In this document: positions 1 to 8,584 of the stretch, one piece after another
Numbering within the stretch: position 1 is the first letter of the stretch
How the letters are laid out: every line of letters begins with the position of its first letter
Notes under the pieces: model-generated
Told to the model about the DNA's origin: nothing
Databases searched by the model: none
What the model saw: the letters and a program-made list of their open reading frames with translations, nothing else
DNA from: Orenia metallireducens
Lineage (GTDB): Bacteria; Bacillota; Halanaerobiia; Halobacteroidales; Halobacteroidaceae
DNA length: 64,000 nucleotides
Assembly: GCF_001693735.1 (NCBI RefSeq)
Contig: NZ_LWDV01000007.1
Location: forward strand, 124,847 to 188,846
Direction: 5' to 3'
Translations under genes and position numbers: made by a program

Positions 1-48
1 CCACTATGGGTATTTTTTATTTAGTTCAATTTTATTTTACAATGAAGC
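1..48 (-). mobile_element. Right terminus of a second IS30-family copy (rest outside window)
   Basis: The first 48 bases nearly repeat 11321-11379, the terminal segment of the complete IS30 element at 10160-11379. They end at the same GAAGC and carry the same terminal inverted-repeat core (21-43, against 11352-11374, one mismatch). This copy lacks an 11-bp segment present in the other. Immediately after base 48 the sequence becomes IS3 orfA, so the element is inserted in that gene. The transposase would lie left of the window on the minus strand. What is seen is only the end; the rest is inferred. Confidence 0.75.
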
Positions 49-266
49 AATTTTTCATTTTCTTTCTTTATAGCTAATAATTCTTTATAAGTAACAGTAG
101 TATCTTCATCAATATCTATTTCTGTATAAAGTTCAATCCAGCTATCTATAGAAGTTCTAGAAACACCATATTCACGAGAAAGCTCTGATTTAGATTTACC
201 TGATTGGTAAAGTTCTATTATCATTTGTTTAAAATCTTCAGTATATCTTTTACCTGTTGATCACAT
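49..266 (-). pseudogene. IS3-family transposase orfA, truncated
   Basis: OrfA of IS3 elements is a small helix-turn-helix DNA-binding protein that is frameshift-fused to the integrase. Here the visible reading shows the HTH (SKSELSREYGVSRTSIDSWI) and the beginning of the leucine-zipper-like helix (KKENEKL). At base 48 the frame runs into IS30 DNA and stops. The natural start is probably the ATG at 264-266, but the next codon, 261-263, is TGA. The remnant therefore has a stop near its N-terminus as well as a lost C-terminus. Confidence 0.7.
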
Positions 267-319
267 ATGGACACACCCTTTCTTAATTATATTTTATAAT
301 GTTCAACTAAGTGTATCCA
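49..319 (-). mobile_element. IS3-family element remnant, left end
   Basis: This is the 5' end of an IS3-family insertion sequence, cut off by the IS30 copy at bases 1-48. The outer end is an IS3-type terminal repeat at 299-319, reading on the minus strand TGGATACACTTAGTTGAACA. It is followed by a ribosome-binding region and the start of orfA. The orfB integrase is not in the window. The element cannot be functional as it stands. Confidence 0.75.
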
Positions 320-711
320 TGATTTTATACTAACACCAAATATAAACTTATACATTTATTGGTTCATTTATTCGAACTTATCAAGACTTACTATATTTAA
401 TAAAGTAATATTAATATCTCCAATATATTTTAGAAAGTGATATATAGAGAAACCAATAAAGATTTTATATTATATATCTAGAACTTAAATATTCATAATC
501 ATTTAAGAACTAAAGTCAAAAGAATTTATTAGACGCATACTAACACAGACTAAAACATAATAAATAACGAAAATTACTAAAGGATTTAAGTCTGAACTTA
601 GTCTGTGAAAGTCAGTGTCAAAATAGGTTTTGATTTTAATTCATTGCAAAATAAATTTAAATTCTTTTTCATATTCTATATATTATCAATTAAAATATTA
701 TTCACTATTGC
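320..711. other. Gene-free gap between IS3 remnant and sulfotransferase gene
   Basis: AT-rich spacer with no reading frame of credible length. The only structure seen is a 10-bp perfect inverted repeat, CACAGACTAA at 544-553 and TTAGTCTGTG at 598-607, with a 44-base loop. No convincing terminator with a T-tract was found for the sulfotransferase gene that ends at 712. Confidence 0.6.
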
Positions 712-1527
712 TTAACCATTCCAAACACTAAGGTCTAATCCCGTTAATTCTTCTAACTGATTATTATAGTCTGAGAAATATTCTCTTAATTCTAATCTAA
801 TATTATTAGAGAGAGCAGGATAACCTGCCTTTTTTCCAAACGTATTTAATTTATATGTAATATTATATAACCTTGATTTATAACCAAATATTTTTCTAAA
901 TAACCATAATATTATCTTTGATCTAGGTACAGTTGTTTTATTACGAATTTCCTCAATATATTCAAACTTATCTGCATTAACATTCACAAAATTACATATT
1001 TTTTTTAGTTCCCTTTCAGGTTGATTCATAAAATCTTCAAATAATAAAAAAAGCATTTGTTCTTTATTAAAAAATTGAAGATATCTTTCTACCTGCTCCA
1101 CATATATGCTTCTTTTCAGATATCCTTTCCAAATATCTGTTTTTATACGATTGGGTTCTTTCTTTATTGCTTTGGAAAAGCTTAAATATTCGGCTCCTTT
1201 TTCCACAGCATGCCAATAATTTGAATAAGCCCTATCTATAGGATTTCTAAATATCCATATTATCTTTAGATTAGGATTAAACTTATAAATTCTTTCGGCA
1301 ACTTTATCCAAATAACTATATGTCGGAGTTTTTTCGCCAACAACCTTTTCACCCTCATATTCAAACAAACTTAAATAATACTTATATCCTCTTTTATAAT
1401 TATCCTCATTATCAAAAAAATGAAGTTCTCTTTGAGGAATATAAATATCAGGATGATTATTTAAATGAAAAGCTAAACTTGTTGTTCCAGCTTTCATAGC
1501 TCCTACTATAATAAAATCTACTGCCAT
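712..1527 (-). CDS. Sulfotransferase family protein
   Basis: Predicted PAPS-dependent sulfotransferase that would add sulfate to a carbohydrate of the glycan made by this cluster. The N-terminal 5'-phosphosulfate loop (VGAMKAGTTSL, about residues 8-18) and the 3'-phosphate-binding segment (RNPIDRAYSNYWH, from about residue 94) are both clear. At 271 residues it is a normal size for bacterial stand-alone members. A start five codons upstream is possible, but GGGAGG lies just before the ATG at 1527, so that start is chosen. It is the last gene of the cluster. The acceptor is unknown; sulfation of a flagellar or surface glycan is inferred from context only. Confidence 0.85.
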   Translation of the reverse strand: MAVDFIIVGAMKAGTTSLAFHLNNHPDIYIPQRELHFFDNEDNYKRGYKYYLSLFEYEGEKVVGEKTPTYSYLDKVAERIYKFNPNLKIIWIFRNPIDRAYSNYWHAVEKGAEYLSFSKAIKKEPNRIKTDIWKGYLKRSIYVEQVERYLQFFNKEQMLFLLFEDFMNQPERELKKICNFVNVNADKFEYIEEIRNKTTVPRSKIILWLFRKIFGYKSRLYNITYKLNTFGKKAGYPALSNNIRLELREYFSDYNNQLEELTGLDLSVWNG

Positions 1528-1560
1528 AAATATACCTCCCAAAATAGAAATTATTTAATA

Positions 1561-2094
1561 TCAATGGAATTTGCCTTCAGACTTTAATTTTTGGTAATGC
1601 TCTATATCTCTATATTTAAAAACTTTAGCTGGATGCCCCCCTGCAATAGCATATTTAGGTATATCACTTGTTACTACACTACCAGCTTGAATAATTGCAC
1701 CTTCTCCTATACTAACTCCACCTAAGACTATAACTCTTGCCCCTAACCAGACATTATCTTCAATTATTATTTCCTGCCTAATATAAGTATTGTCATAAGG
1801 AATAGCATTACCAGTGTCATAATTATGAATCCTAGTAATCATCAAAACATCAGGTCCGGAGTGAAAATTATCACCTATTGTTACTTTCCCATCTCCTCTC
1901 ATAATTAGACCGTTAAAATTAACATTATTACCCATAACCGTATTAGGAGTAACGCTTGACTTATAATTTACTTTTAGATTATCTCCAACCTTTTTAGCTT
2001 GTTGCCTAACCAAATAATTATAATATGATCTTTTAACGTTATATCTTATAAACTTTCTGAAGTTATTAATTTTTCTTTTAAACCACTTAAACAA
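1561..2094 (-). CDS. Left-handed beta-helix acyltransferase (WbbJ/maltose-acetyltransferase-like)
   Basis: A 177-residue hexapeptide-repeat transferase that probably moves an acetyl group onto a sugar. After a basic N-terminus, repeated I/V-G-x4 units run from about residue 50 to 160. A histidine in RIHNYD is placed like the catalytic base of this family, and the C-terminal [12 protein letters not shown] closure is typical. The start codon is TTG, preceded by AGGTGGG. It lies 84 bases downstream of the DegT aminotransferase gene. N-acylation of the amino sugar made there, or O-acetylation of the glycan, are both possible; the sequence does not decide. Confidence 0.8.
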   Translation of the reverse strand: MFKWFKRKINNFRKFIRYNVKRSYYNYLVRQQAKKVGDNLKVNYKSSVTPNTVMGNNVNFNGLIMRGDGKVTIGDNFHSGPDVLMITRIHNYDTGNAIPYDNTYIRQEIIIEDNVWLGARVIVLGGVSIGEGAIIQAGSVVTSDIPKYAIAGGHPAKVFKYRDIEHYQKLKSEGKFH

Positions 2095-2178
2095 TATAAT
2101 CCCACCTTTTATTAATATTCATTATATTAATTATAAATTAGAAATTTATTGTAATCATTCTAAGTATATTTTTAACTA

Positions 2179-3303
2179 TTATATTAGGTTTTCACAACAA
2201 ATTTTATTAATTATATTCGAAATATAATTAATTTTTTCTTCGTTCATTTCTACTAATACAGGTAAATTAATACCTTGTAAAGATATTTGTTCAGAAATTT
2301 CTAGATTATTATCAAAACCATATTTTTTATATATATCCATTTTGTTTAAAGGATAAAAAAATGGTCTACTATCTATATTATAATTTAATAATTCTTTGAT
2401 AAGTCTGTCTCTAGATATACTACAATTATTTGGATCAATTAATATAGAATATAACCAACAAACTTTATCTCTGTTTTTAAAACTCTTTTGAGTAATAATT
2501 CCTTTCATCTCTTTTAAATTTGCATCATATTTCCTTGCTATCTCTCTACGCTTTATTAATAATTCATCTATTCTCTCTAATTGAGCTAATCCAATAGCAG
2601 CCTGTAAATTAGTCATTCGGTAGTTATACCCAATTTCTTTATGCCAATATCTTTTCTTTGGATTCATTCCATGATCTCTTAGTATTCTCATTTTTTCATT
2701 TAACCTTTTATCGTTTGTAAGACAAATCCCACCTTCACCCGTAGTAATTATCTTATTCCCATAAAAAGAAAAGCAGGCTATATCTCCAAAACCCCCTACT
2801 TTCTGACCCTTATACTCTGCTCCATGAGCTTCTGCACAATCTTCAATAATATATAAATTATATTTATTAGCAATCTCAACTAGTCTATCCATATCACAAG
2901 GTTGTCCATAAAGATGTACAGGAATGATCGCTCTAGTTCTATTATTTATACCTTCTTCTATTTTTTTTACGTTAATATTCCAACTGTTTTCATCAATATC
3001 TACTAAAACTGGTATAGCTCCTGTGTATAAAACTGCATTAATTGTAGCAGCAAAAGTTAAATTTGGTATAATAACTTCGTCCCCTTCACCTATCCCTAAA
3101 GATTCTAATGCTAAATGTAAAGCTGTAGTTCCATTAGAAGTAGCTATCCCATACTTACTATTGCAATATTTAGCAAAACCCTCTTCAAACTCTTTGACAA
3201 ATCTCCCTTTAGAAGATATCCAATTTGTTTCAATACACTCTTGGACATATTTAAGTTCATTTCCAGTTAAATCAGAACTAGCTATAGGTATAAATTCACT
3301 CAT
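2179..3303 (-). CDS. DegT/DnrJ/EryC1 aminotransferase, probable GDP-perosamine synthase
   Basis: A PLP-dependent sugar aminotransferase of 374 residues. The PLP-forming lysine is K184 in SFYGNKIITTGEGG, so this is an aminotransferase and not a ColD-like dehydratase, which lacks the lysine. The opening (NWISSKGRFVKEFE), HLYGQPCDMD and HGMNPKKRYWH segments resemble GDP-perosamine synthases (Per/RfbE). The gene directly follows gmd, 15 bases apart, whose product GDP-4-keto-6-deoxymannose is the substrate of that enzyme. Perosamine is therefore the best guess; another 4-amino-6-deoxy sugar is possible. Confidence 0.85.
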   Translation of the reverse strand: MSEFIPIASSDLTGNELKYVQECIETNWISSKGRFVKEFEEGFAKYCNSKYGIATSNGTTALHLALESLGIGEGDEVIIPNLTFAATINAVLYTGAIPVLVDIDENSWNINVKKIEEGINNRTRAIIPVHLYGQPCDMDRLVEIANKYNLYIIEDCAEAHGAEYKGQKVGGFGDIACFSFYGNKIITTGEGGICLTNDKRLNEKMRILRDHGMNPKKRYWHKEIGYNYRMTNLQAAIGLAQLERIDELLIKRREIARKYDANLKEMKGIITQKSFKNRDKVCWLYSILIDPNNCSISRDRLIKELLNYNIDSRPFFYPLNKMDIYKKYGFDNNLEISEQISLQGINLPVLVEMNEEKINYISNIINKICCENLI

Positions 3304-3318
3304 AGTATCACCTCATAT

Positions 3319-4365
3319 CTATAGTTTTCCTTGTTTTACCTTATCCAAATCAGATTCTACCATTATTCTAACTAAATCTTTAAATTTATATTTAGGACTC
3401 CAGCCTAATTTCTTTTTTGCCTTTGAATAATCCCCTAGTAGAACATCTACTTCTGCTGGTCTAAAGTAATATGGATCAACTTCTATTAATAATTTTTCCG
3501 TTTTTTTATCATATCCTTTTTCATTTACCCCTTTACCTTTCCACTGGATTTCTACCCCCGCTACTTTAAATGATTCTTCTACAAATTCTCTTACTGTATG
3601 AGTCTCTCCAGTGGCAATCACAAAATCGTCTGGTTCTTCTTGCTGTAACATTAGCCACATTGCCTCTACATAATCTTTTGCATAACCCCAATCTCTCTTA
3701 GCATCTAAATTACCTAAGTATAACTTTTCCTGTAATCCATTTATAATTTTTGCTACTGCTAAGGAAATTTTTCTTGTCACAAAAGTTGTTCCTCTTCTAG
3801 GAGATTCATGATTGAATAGAATTCCATTACATCCAAATATATTATATGCTTCCCTGTAGTTTTTAGTAATCCAATATGAATAGAGTTTAGCTACACCATA
3901 TGGACTCCTTGGATAAAAGGGAGTCTTCTCTGTCTGAGGGGTTTCTCTCACTTTACCATATAACTCACTAGTTGAAGCTTGATAAAATCTTGTTTTATTT
4001 TCTAACCCTAGTATTCTAATAGCTTCTAAAATCCTTAAAGTTCCTAAAGCATCTACATCAGCTGTATATTCAGGGGCATCAAAGGACACTTTAACATGAC
4101 TTTGAGCTGCTAAGTTATAAATTTCATCTGGTTTAATTTCTTGTAATAGCCTAACTATATTAGATGTATCGGTTAAATCACCATAAGGCAAAAAGAAAGT
4201 AGCATCTTTTTTATGCAAGTCTTTATATAGATGCTTAACTCTCCCTATATTTAATGTACTTGATCTTCTTCTTACTCCATAAACTTCATATCCTTTATTT
4301 AATAAAAATTCAGCTAAATATGACCCATCTTGTCCTGTAATTCCAGTGATAAGTGCTTTTTTCAT
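3319..4365 (-). CDS. gmd: GDP-mannose 4,6-dehydratase
   Basis: Converts GDP-D-mannose to GDP-4-keto-6-deoxy-D-mannose, the branch point to GDP-fucose, GDP-rhamnose and GDP-perosamine. It is an extended short-chain dehydrogenase: NAD(P) loop [12 protein letters not shown] at about residues 8-19, the RRRSST segment that binds cofactor phosphate, and the Y156-x3-K160 catalytic pair in RSPYGVAK. At 348 residues the length is typical. AGGAGGG lies just before the ATG. No fucose synthase (GMER) is present, which favours the aminotransferase gene next door as the consumer. Confidence 0.95.
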   Translation of the reverse strand: MKKALITGITGQDGSYLAEFLLNKGYEVYGVRRRSSTLNIGRVKHLYKDLHKKDATFFLPYGDLTDTSNIVRLLQEIKPDEIYNLAAQSHVKVSFDAPEYTADVDALGTLRILEAIRILGLENKTRFYQASTSELYGKVRETPQTEKTPFYPRSPYGVAKLYSYWITKNYREAYNIFGCNGILFNHESPRRGTTFVTRKISLAVAKIINGLQEKLYLGNLDAKRDWGYAKDYVEAMWLMLQQEEPDDFVIATGETHTVREFVEESFKVAGVEIQWKGKGVNEKGYDKKTEKLLIEVDPYYFRPAEVDVLLGDYSKAKKKLGWSPKYKFKDLVRIMVESDLDKVKQGKL

Positions 4366-4385
4366 AATTGCCCTCCTATAACACT

Positions 4386-5246
4386 CTAAACTCTCTTAGA
4401 AATTTTGTTTATTAAATTAAATGATAAATCCATTCCTTCAATTACAATCGGCTTGTCAAATAATTCATATCTTTCTATTAATTTTATCTGCCATCCATTC
4501 TCTGATATAGGCAAATGTTCATCTTTACTCCCACCATTATCAGATATATGAATTTCAAAAATCCTGTCCCTATACTCAGCTATTAAATAATCTAAAGCTT
4601 TATCTCTATCAAAACCCATATAATGAGCTGCAACATTTAAATGGCCAAAATCTATTAATAATCCTAAATATTTATTGTCTTTATACCTAAATAGCATTTC
4701 TTCAATCTCTCTTATTGTGCACATAATCGAATAGTTTTCTTGCTCATTGAAAGGAAATAAATTTTCTATCCCTATTCTTACTCCCTTTTTTGTAGCAAAA
4801 TATAATATTTCGTCTAATGATTTATAAAAAGTATTATAAGTCTTTTGCCAATCAATTTTTCCGGGATCAGGTTTAAAATATCCCTTACTAGTAACATTAA
4901 GTTTCTTAGCATAACCTGCATGAAAAGTGTATAACCGACTTTTAAATTTGCTTGCTAAGTTAATATTTTTTTTAACAAAATCTATACTCTTTTTTAAATT
5001 ATTTTCATCTTCTGATGCAATATTTAATACAAAATCTTCTTTCTGGGGAGGAAAGTAATTATGTAAAATAAAATTTAAATTATATTTATCATTTAAATCT
5101 AAAATATCACTTTCTATTCCCTCATAAAAATCTGCACCACCACTTAGTTCTATATTTATTATACCTTTTAATATAAATTCTTCAATTTTATCTTTAATAT
5201 TTCTTTCATTATATTCCGACCAAGCTGTTGATACAAATAATGTCAT
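4386..5246 (-). CDS. Sugar phosphate isomerase/epimerase-like TIM-barrel protein
   Basis: A 286-residue xylose-isomerase-like TIM barrel of the AP-endonuclease-2 superfamily. Metal-ligand candidates are ordered as in that family: H in FHAGYAKK, E in [10 protein letters not shown]-x-GH in [15 protein letters not shown] and a late IVIEGMD. The ATG at 5244-5246 is chosen over a GTG three codons upstream because TTAGGGGGTG sits at the right distance. It lies between gmd and neuD in one run of co-directional genes. The substrate cannot be read from sequence; a role in making or modifying the nonulosonic or deoxy sugar is inferred from position. Confidence 0.7.
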   Translation of the reverse strand: MTLFVSTAWSEYNERNIKDKIEEFILKGIINIELSGGADFYEGIESDILDLNDKYNLNFILHNYFPPQKEDFVLNIASEDENNLKKSIDFVKKNINLASKFKSRLYTFHAGYAKKLNVTSKGYFKPDPGKIDWQKTYNTFYKSLDEILYFATKKGVRIGIENLFPFNEQENYSIMCTIREIEEMLFRYKDNKYLGLLIDFGHLNVAAHYMGFDRDKALDYLIAEYRDRIFEIHISDNGGSKDEHLPISENGWQIKLIERYELFDKPIVIEGMDLSFNLINKISKRV

Positions 5247-5263
5247 ATAATACACCCCCTAAT

Positions 5264-5887
5264 TTAGATTCTTTTAGCAGGTACTCCCACTACCTTTGCA
5301 TTGTCTTCTATATCTTTTATAATCACCGAGCCAGCACCAGCTATAACATTTTTTCCTATTGAAATATTATCTATAATACTACTTCCTACTCCAATAAAAG
5401 TATTGTTACCAATAATTACTCTACCAGCAATTTTAGTCCCAGGGGCAATATGAACATTATTACCTATAATAGATTCATGGTCTACTATAACCCCATTATT
5501 TATAATAGTATTATTCTTAATTATAACCTCTGCCCCCAGAATAACCCCTGCACCAATTACTACACCATTCCCTAACTTAACATTATCCTCAATAATTGCT
5601 GTGGGATGAATTACATTAAGAAAATTATAACCTCTTTTATTAAGCTCTTTAAAATAGTATTCTCTCTTTTTATTGTCCCCTAAGGCAAGTACAACATCCT
5701 GTATTTTTTGATTCTGAATATACGTAATTATATTTTCCACCTGAATAACATCTTTATTGACTATTTTCTCATTATCTTTCTTAAAACAATCTATAAAATT
5801 AATAATTTTAATATTATTCATTAACTTTAAAATGTTACCTATAGTTCTAGCATGTCCTCCTGCGCCAATAACAATAACCTCTCCCAT
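5264..5887 (-). CDS. neuD: NeuD/PglD-family sugar O/N-acetyltransferase
   Basis: A 207-residue two-domain acetyltransferase. The N-terminal Rossmann-like part (VIVIGAGGHARTIGNIL, residues 4-20) binds sugar nucleotide, and the C-terminal left-handed beta-helix binds acetyl-CoA (I-x-N-N repeats from about residue 90, ending KVVGVPAKRI). The histidine in VIVDHESIIG matches the catalytic base of PglD/NeuD. It is separated from neuB by two bases. In sialic or legionaminic acid loci this family acetylates the nonulosonic acid or the amino sugar precursor; which one is not determined. Confidence 0.88.
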   Translation of the reverse strand: MGEVIVIGAGGHARTIGNILKLMNNIKIINFIDCFKKDNEKIVNKDVIQVENIITYIQNQKIQDVVLALGDNKKREYYFKELNKRGYNFLNVIHPTAIIEDNVKLGNGVVIGAGVILGAEVIIKNNTIINNGVIVDHESIIGNNVHIAPGTKIAGRVIIGNNTFIGVGSSIIDNISIGKNVIAGAGSVIIKDIEDNAKVVGVPAKRI

Positions 5888-5889
5888 TG

Positions 5890-6954
5890 TTATTCATCCT
5901 CTAATATACTATATTCTATTATTCCATTCTTGGGAATGTCAGTTTTAACTTTTCTTCCAATTACCTCATCAATATATAATGGTGAAATACCAGTTCCAGG
6001 TCTTTTAGAGGTTAACATTTCTTTATTTAATACTTGTCCTTTAGAGATATTAGCTTTAGCAACTAAACTTTTCTGTAGTGAAGATTTAACAGCTTTTTCT
6101 TCTAAAATAGGTACCTTAATACCATTTCCCATAGCTTTCTCAACCTTCCTAATTAACTGCACACATTCTTTTAACTCTTTAGGATTTAAAGAAGCTTTAT
6201 GATCAGGTCCAGGTAATTTTTTATCTAAAGTAAAATGCTTTTCAATTACTTTAGCACCTAATGGAATAGCATAAGGAGCAACGCCCACCCCATATGTATG
6301 GTCAGAATAACCAATTAGAGTTTTAAATTCATCTTCTAAGGTTCTTATTGAAAGTAAATTTGCTTTTTCAAAAGCCACAGGGTAATTAGATATACAATGT
6401 AATAAAATTAGATTTCTTACACTATTTCTTTCAAAGATTTCAACAGCTTTTCTAACTTCACTTAAATAAGACATTCCCGTAGAAAGAATTATAGGTTTAT
6501 TTTTTTTAGATAGATATTCTAAGAAAGGTAAATTGGTAGTATCAGTAGAAGCTACCTTATAAGCGTCTACTCCTAATTCATCTAATAAATCGGCACTCTC
6601 TTCATCATAAGGAGTAGAAAGAAAAATTATCCCCTTTTCATTACAATAATCAACCAAAGTTTTATGATCTTCAAAGGTTAATTCTAATTTTTTTAACATA
6701 TTATATTGAGATTCTTGGGATTCTGTATTCTTCTTCTGGTATTCCGCTTTTTCAGTATCCTTTAAAATTAATCTATCAGTCGAGAAAGTTTGAAATTTAA
6801 CTGCATCTACACCAGCTTCAACAGATATATCAATTAACTTTTTAGCTAAATTAATATCACCATTATGATTTACACCAGCTTCAGCAATAATAAAACATGG
6901 ATTATCTTCGCTTATAATCTTACCCCCAATTTTTATCTCTTGACTAAACTTCAT
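5890..6954 (-). CDS. neuB: N-acetylneuraminate/legionaminate synthase
   Basis: Condenses a six-carbon N-acyl amino sugar with phosphoenolpyruvate to a nine-carbon nonulosonic acid. It has the NeuB TIM barrel (FIIAEAGVNHNGD at about 22-34, VKFQTF, STPYDEESADLL, ILSTGM, GYSDHT, EKHFTLDKKLPGPDH) and a C-terminal SAF antifreeze-like domain from about residue 285 (SLVAKANISKG, RPGTGISP). The RPGTGISP form is nearer NeuB/LegI than PseI; this is my judgement from remembered family patterns. It overlaps neuA by four bases, so the two are translationally coupled. Confidence 0.92.
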   Translation of the reverse strand: MKFSQEIKIGGKIISEDNPCFIIAEAGVNHNGDINLAKKLIDISVEAGVDAVKFQTFSTDRLILKDTEKAEYQKKNTESQESQYNMLKKLELTFEDHKTLVDYCNEKGIIFLSTPYDEESADLLDELGVDAYKVASTDTTNLPFLEYLSKKNKPIILSTGMSYLSEVRKAVEIFERNSVRNLILLHCISNYPVAFEKANLLSIRTLEDEFKTLIGYSDHTYGVGVAPYAIPLGAKVIEKHFTLDKKLPGPDHKASLNPKELKECVQLIRKVEKAMGNGIKVPILEEKAVKSSLQKSLVAKANISKGQVLNKEMLTSKRPGTGISPLYIDEVIGRKVKTDIPKNGIIEYSILEDE

Positions 6955-7655
6955 CTATTCCCCTCCTCTAGTAGTAATTCCGCTAACTTCCAATCTAACA
7001 TATCGTCAATATCTATAGACCTTTCTTTAGGCATTACATAAGGTATTATTTTCCCACACCAACGACATTTAGTTTGTAAAAATAATTTTGTTTTGGTTAT
7101 ATAAATAGCACCATTAATGTTATAAATTTTGGGCAAATCTTGCCTTCGAGTGTATTTACCTATTTCAGAGATAAAATAAAAAGCCTCTTCATTTTTAACT
7201 TCCATCATCCAGTAAGGATGTTTATTAGCTTCACATAGTCCCAATAGAGAATCACCATTACTCCTAGCAAATTTTTCAATTGCTCCATCTATATCTTGTA
7301 CTTTTCTTAATGGAGAAGTTGGTTGTAATAATATTACATAATCTGATTTATATTTTTCATTTAGTTTTAACCAATTAATAGCATGAATCATAGCATCTTC
7401 ACTGGTTGCTTCATCAGTCGCTAACTCTTTAGGTCTTATAAAAGGAACTTCAGCACCACACTGTTTTGCTACTTTTCTTATTTCAAAATCATCTGTCGAT
7501 ACAATAACTCTGTCAATATATTTTGATTTGATAGCTTCTTCTATTGTATAGGAAATTAATGGTTTACCTTTTAACTTTTTTATGTTTTTTTGTGAAATTC
7601 CTTTTGAACCACTTCGAGCTAAAATAATTGATAGAACCTCTCTATTATCTATCAT
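6951..7655 (-). CDS. neuA: Acylneuraminate (nonulosonate) cytidylyltransferase
   Basis: Activates the nonulosonic acid made by NeuB to its CMP form for transfer by a glycosyltransferase. The 234-residue chain has the NeuA signature near the N-terminus (ILARSGSKGISQKNIKKLKG), the QPTSPLR motif at about 110, and the C-terminal SIDIDDMLDWKLAE metal/dimer motif. GGAGG precedes the ATG. Together with neuB and neuD it makes a compact CMP-nonulosonate unit. CMP-legionaminate and CMP-sialate enzymes cannot be told apart here. Confidence 0.92.
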   Translation of the reverse strand: MIDNREVLSIILARSGSKGISQKNIKKLKGKPLISYTIEEAIKSKYIDRVIVSTDDFEIRKVAKQCGAEVPFIRPKELATDEATSEDAMIHAINWLKLNEKYKSDYVILLQPTSPLRKVQDIDGAIEKFARSNGDSLLGLCEANKHPYWMMEVKNEEAFYFISEIGKYTRRQDLPKIYNINGAIYITKTKLFLQTKCRWCGKIIPYVMPKERSIDIDDMLDWKLAELLLEEGNR

Positions 7656-7682
7656 ATGTTACCTCCATGTTTATTTGTATAA

Positions 7683-8525
7683 TTAGCCTTGATAATCATC
7701 AATAATCTTCATTTGTTTTATATAATTTGAATTATAGTTTTTTAATTTACTTCCTTTTTTGAATACCCCCCAAATTTCTGAGTTATTTGAATTAATCTTT
7801 ATAGGTCTAAAGTCTGCGATATCTAAAACCTTAATTAATGTTGTTTTAGAAAAATAATAAGCATGGACTACTCTAAACCAATAGTTGTATAATGAACCTT
7901 TGGGATTCATCATATCAGGAACAGCTATGTATAATATTCCATCTTCTGCTAATACATGATTTACTTTTTCAAGTACTTTTATAGGATTAAGAAAATGTTC
8001 TAGGACATGCCTCATTATAATCAAATCAAATTTACCTTTATTACCTATATGCCAATCTGAATCAATATCTTGAGATAATACTCTAGCACCAACATTATTA
8101 ATAAGATTATCTACACAGTAATCTGATGTTTCAATTCCAGTTATAGAAACATTTGAATCTAATTCATGAATATATTTTAAAAACCAACCCATACCACAGC
8201 CTATATCTAAAACTGAACCAACTTTATCAGTAACATAATTAGAAATTCTTTTCCATACAAGCTCAGTAATTGTATAACGCATTTTTTCTGTTCCATTTTT
8301 GAATATCGCATTTCTATAATAATCATCATATTGAGTAGAATAGAATTCTAAATACTTATCCTTTTTCCATCTAGGGTTTAAATATACCAAGCCACATTCA
8401 GGGCATATCGAAACATATAGTGATACATGATTGTCTTTATTTTCACCTTTATTGCTACTAAATAGCAAATCGCTTTCAAATATACCACAAATTAAACAAG
8501 GAACTTTTTCAAATTCTTCATTCAT
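7683..8525 (-). CDS. Class I SAM methyltransferase with N-terminal zinc ribbon
   Basis: A 280-residue protein. Two CxxC pairs (CLIC and CPEC, within residues 9-42) form a zinc knuckle followed by YLNPRW, as in many sugar C- or O-methyltransferases. The SAM-binding motif is VLDIGCGMGWFLKY at about residues 105-118, with MRHVLEHFLNP as the later catalytic-fold motif. It lies between neuA and an unknown transferase gene in the island. Methylation of a glycan or nucleotide sugar is inferred. It lacks the large C-terminal domain of NDP-hexose C-methyltransferases, so O-methylation is a fair alternative. Confidence 0.8.
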   Translation of the reverse strand: MNEEFEKVPCLICGIFESDLLFSSNKGENKDNHVSLYVSICPECGLVYLNPRWKKDKYLEFYSTQYDDYYRNAIFKNGTEKMRYTITELVWKRISNYVTDKVGSVLDIGCGMGWFLKYIHELDSNVSITGIETSDYCVDNLINNVGARVLSQDIDSDWHIGNKGKFDLIIMRHVLEHFLNPIKVLEKVNHVLAEDGILYIAVPDMMNPKGSLYNYWFRVVHAYYFSKTTLIKVLDIADFRPIKINSNNSEIWGVFKKGSKLKNYNSNYIKQMKIIDDYQG

Positions 8526-8584
8526 ATACTACCACCTACTTTTATTATTAAAATTTAGAGTTACAGATAAACTTAATTGATCTA

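Noticed and set aside
2924-3430. 168-codon plus-strand frame
   Set aside because: Lies wholly antisense to the aminotransferase and gmd genes, whose protein motifs are clear; composition shadow.
5852-6202. 116-codon plus-strand frame
   Set aside because: Antisense to neuB and neuD, cysteine/isoleucine-rich shadow.
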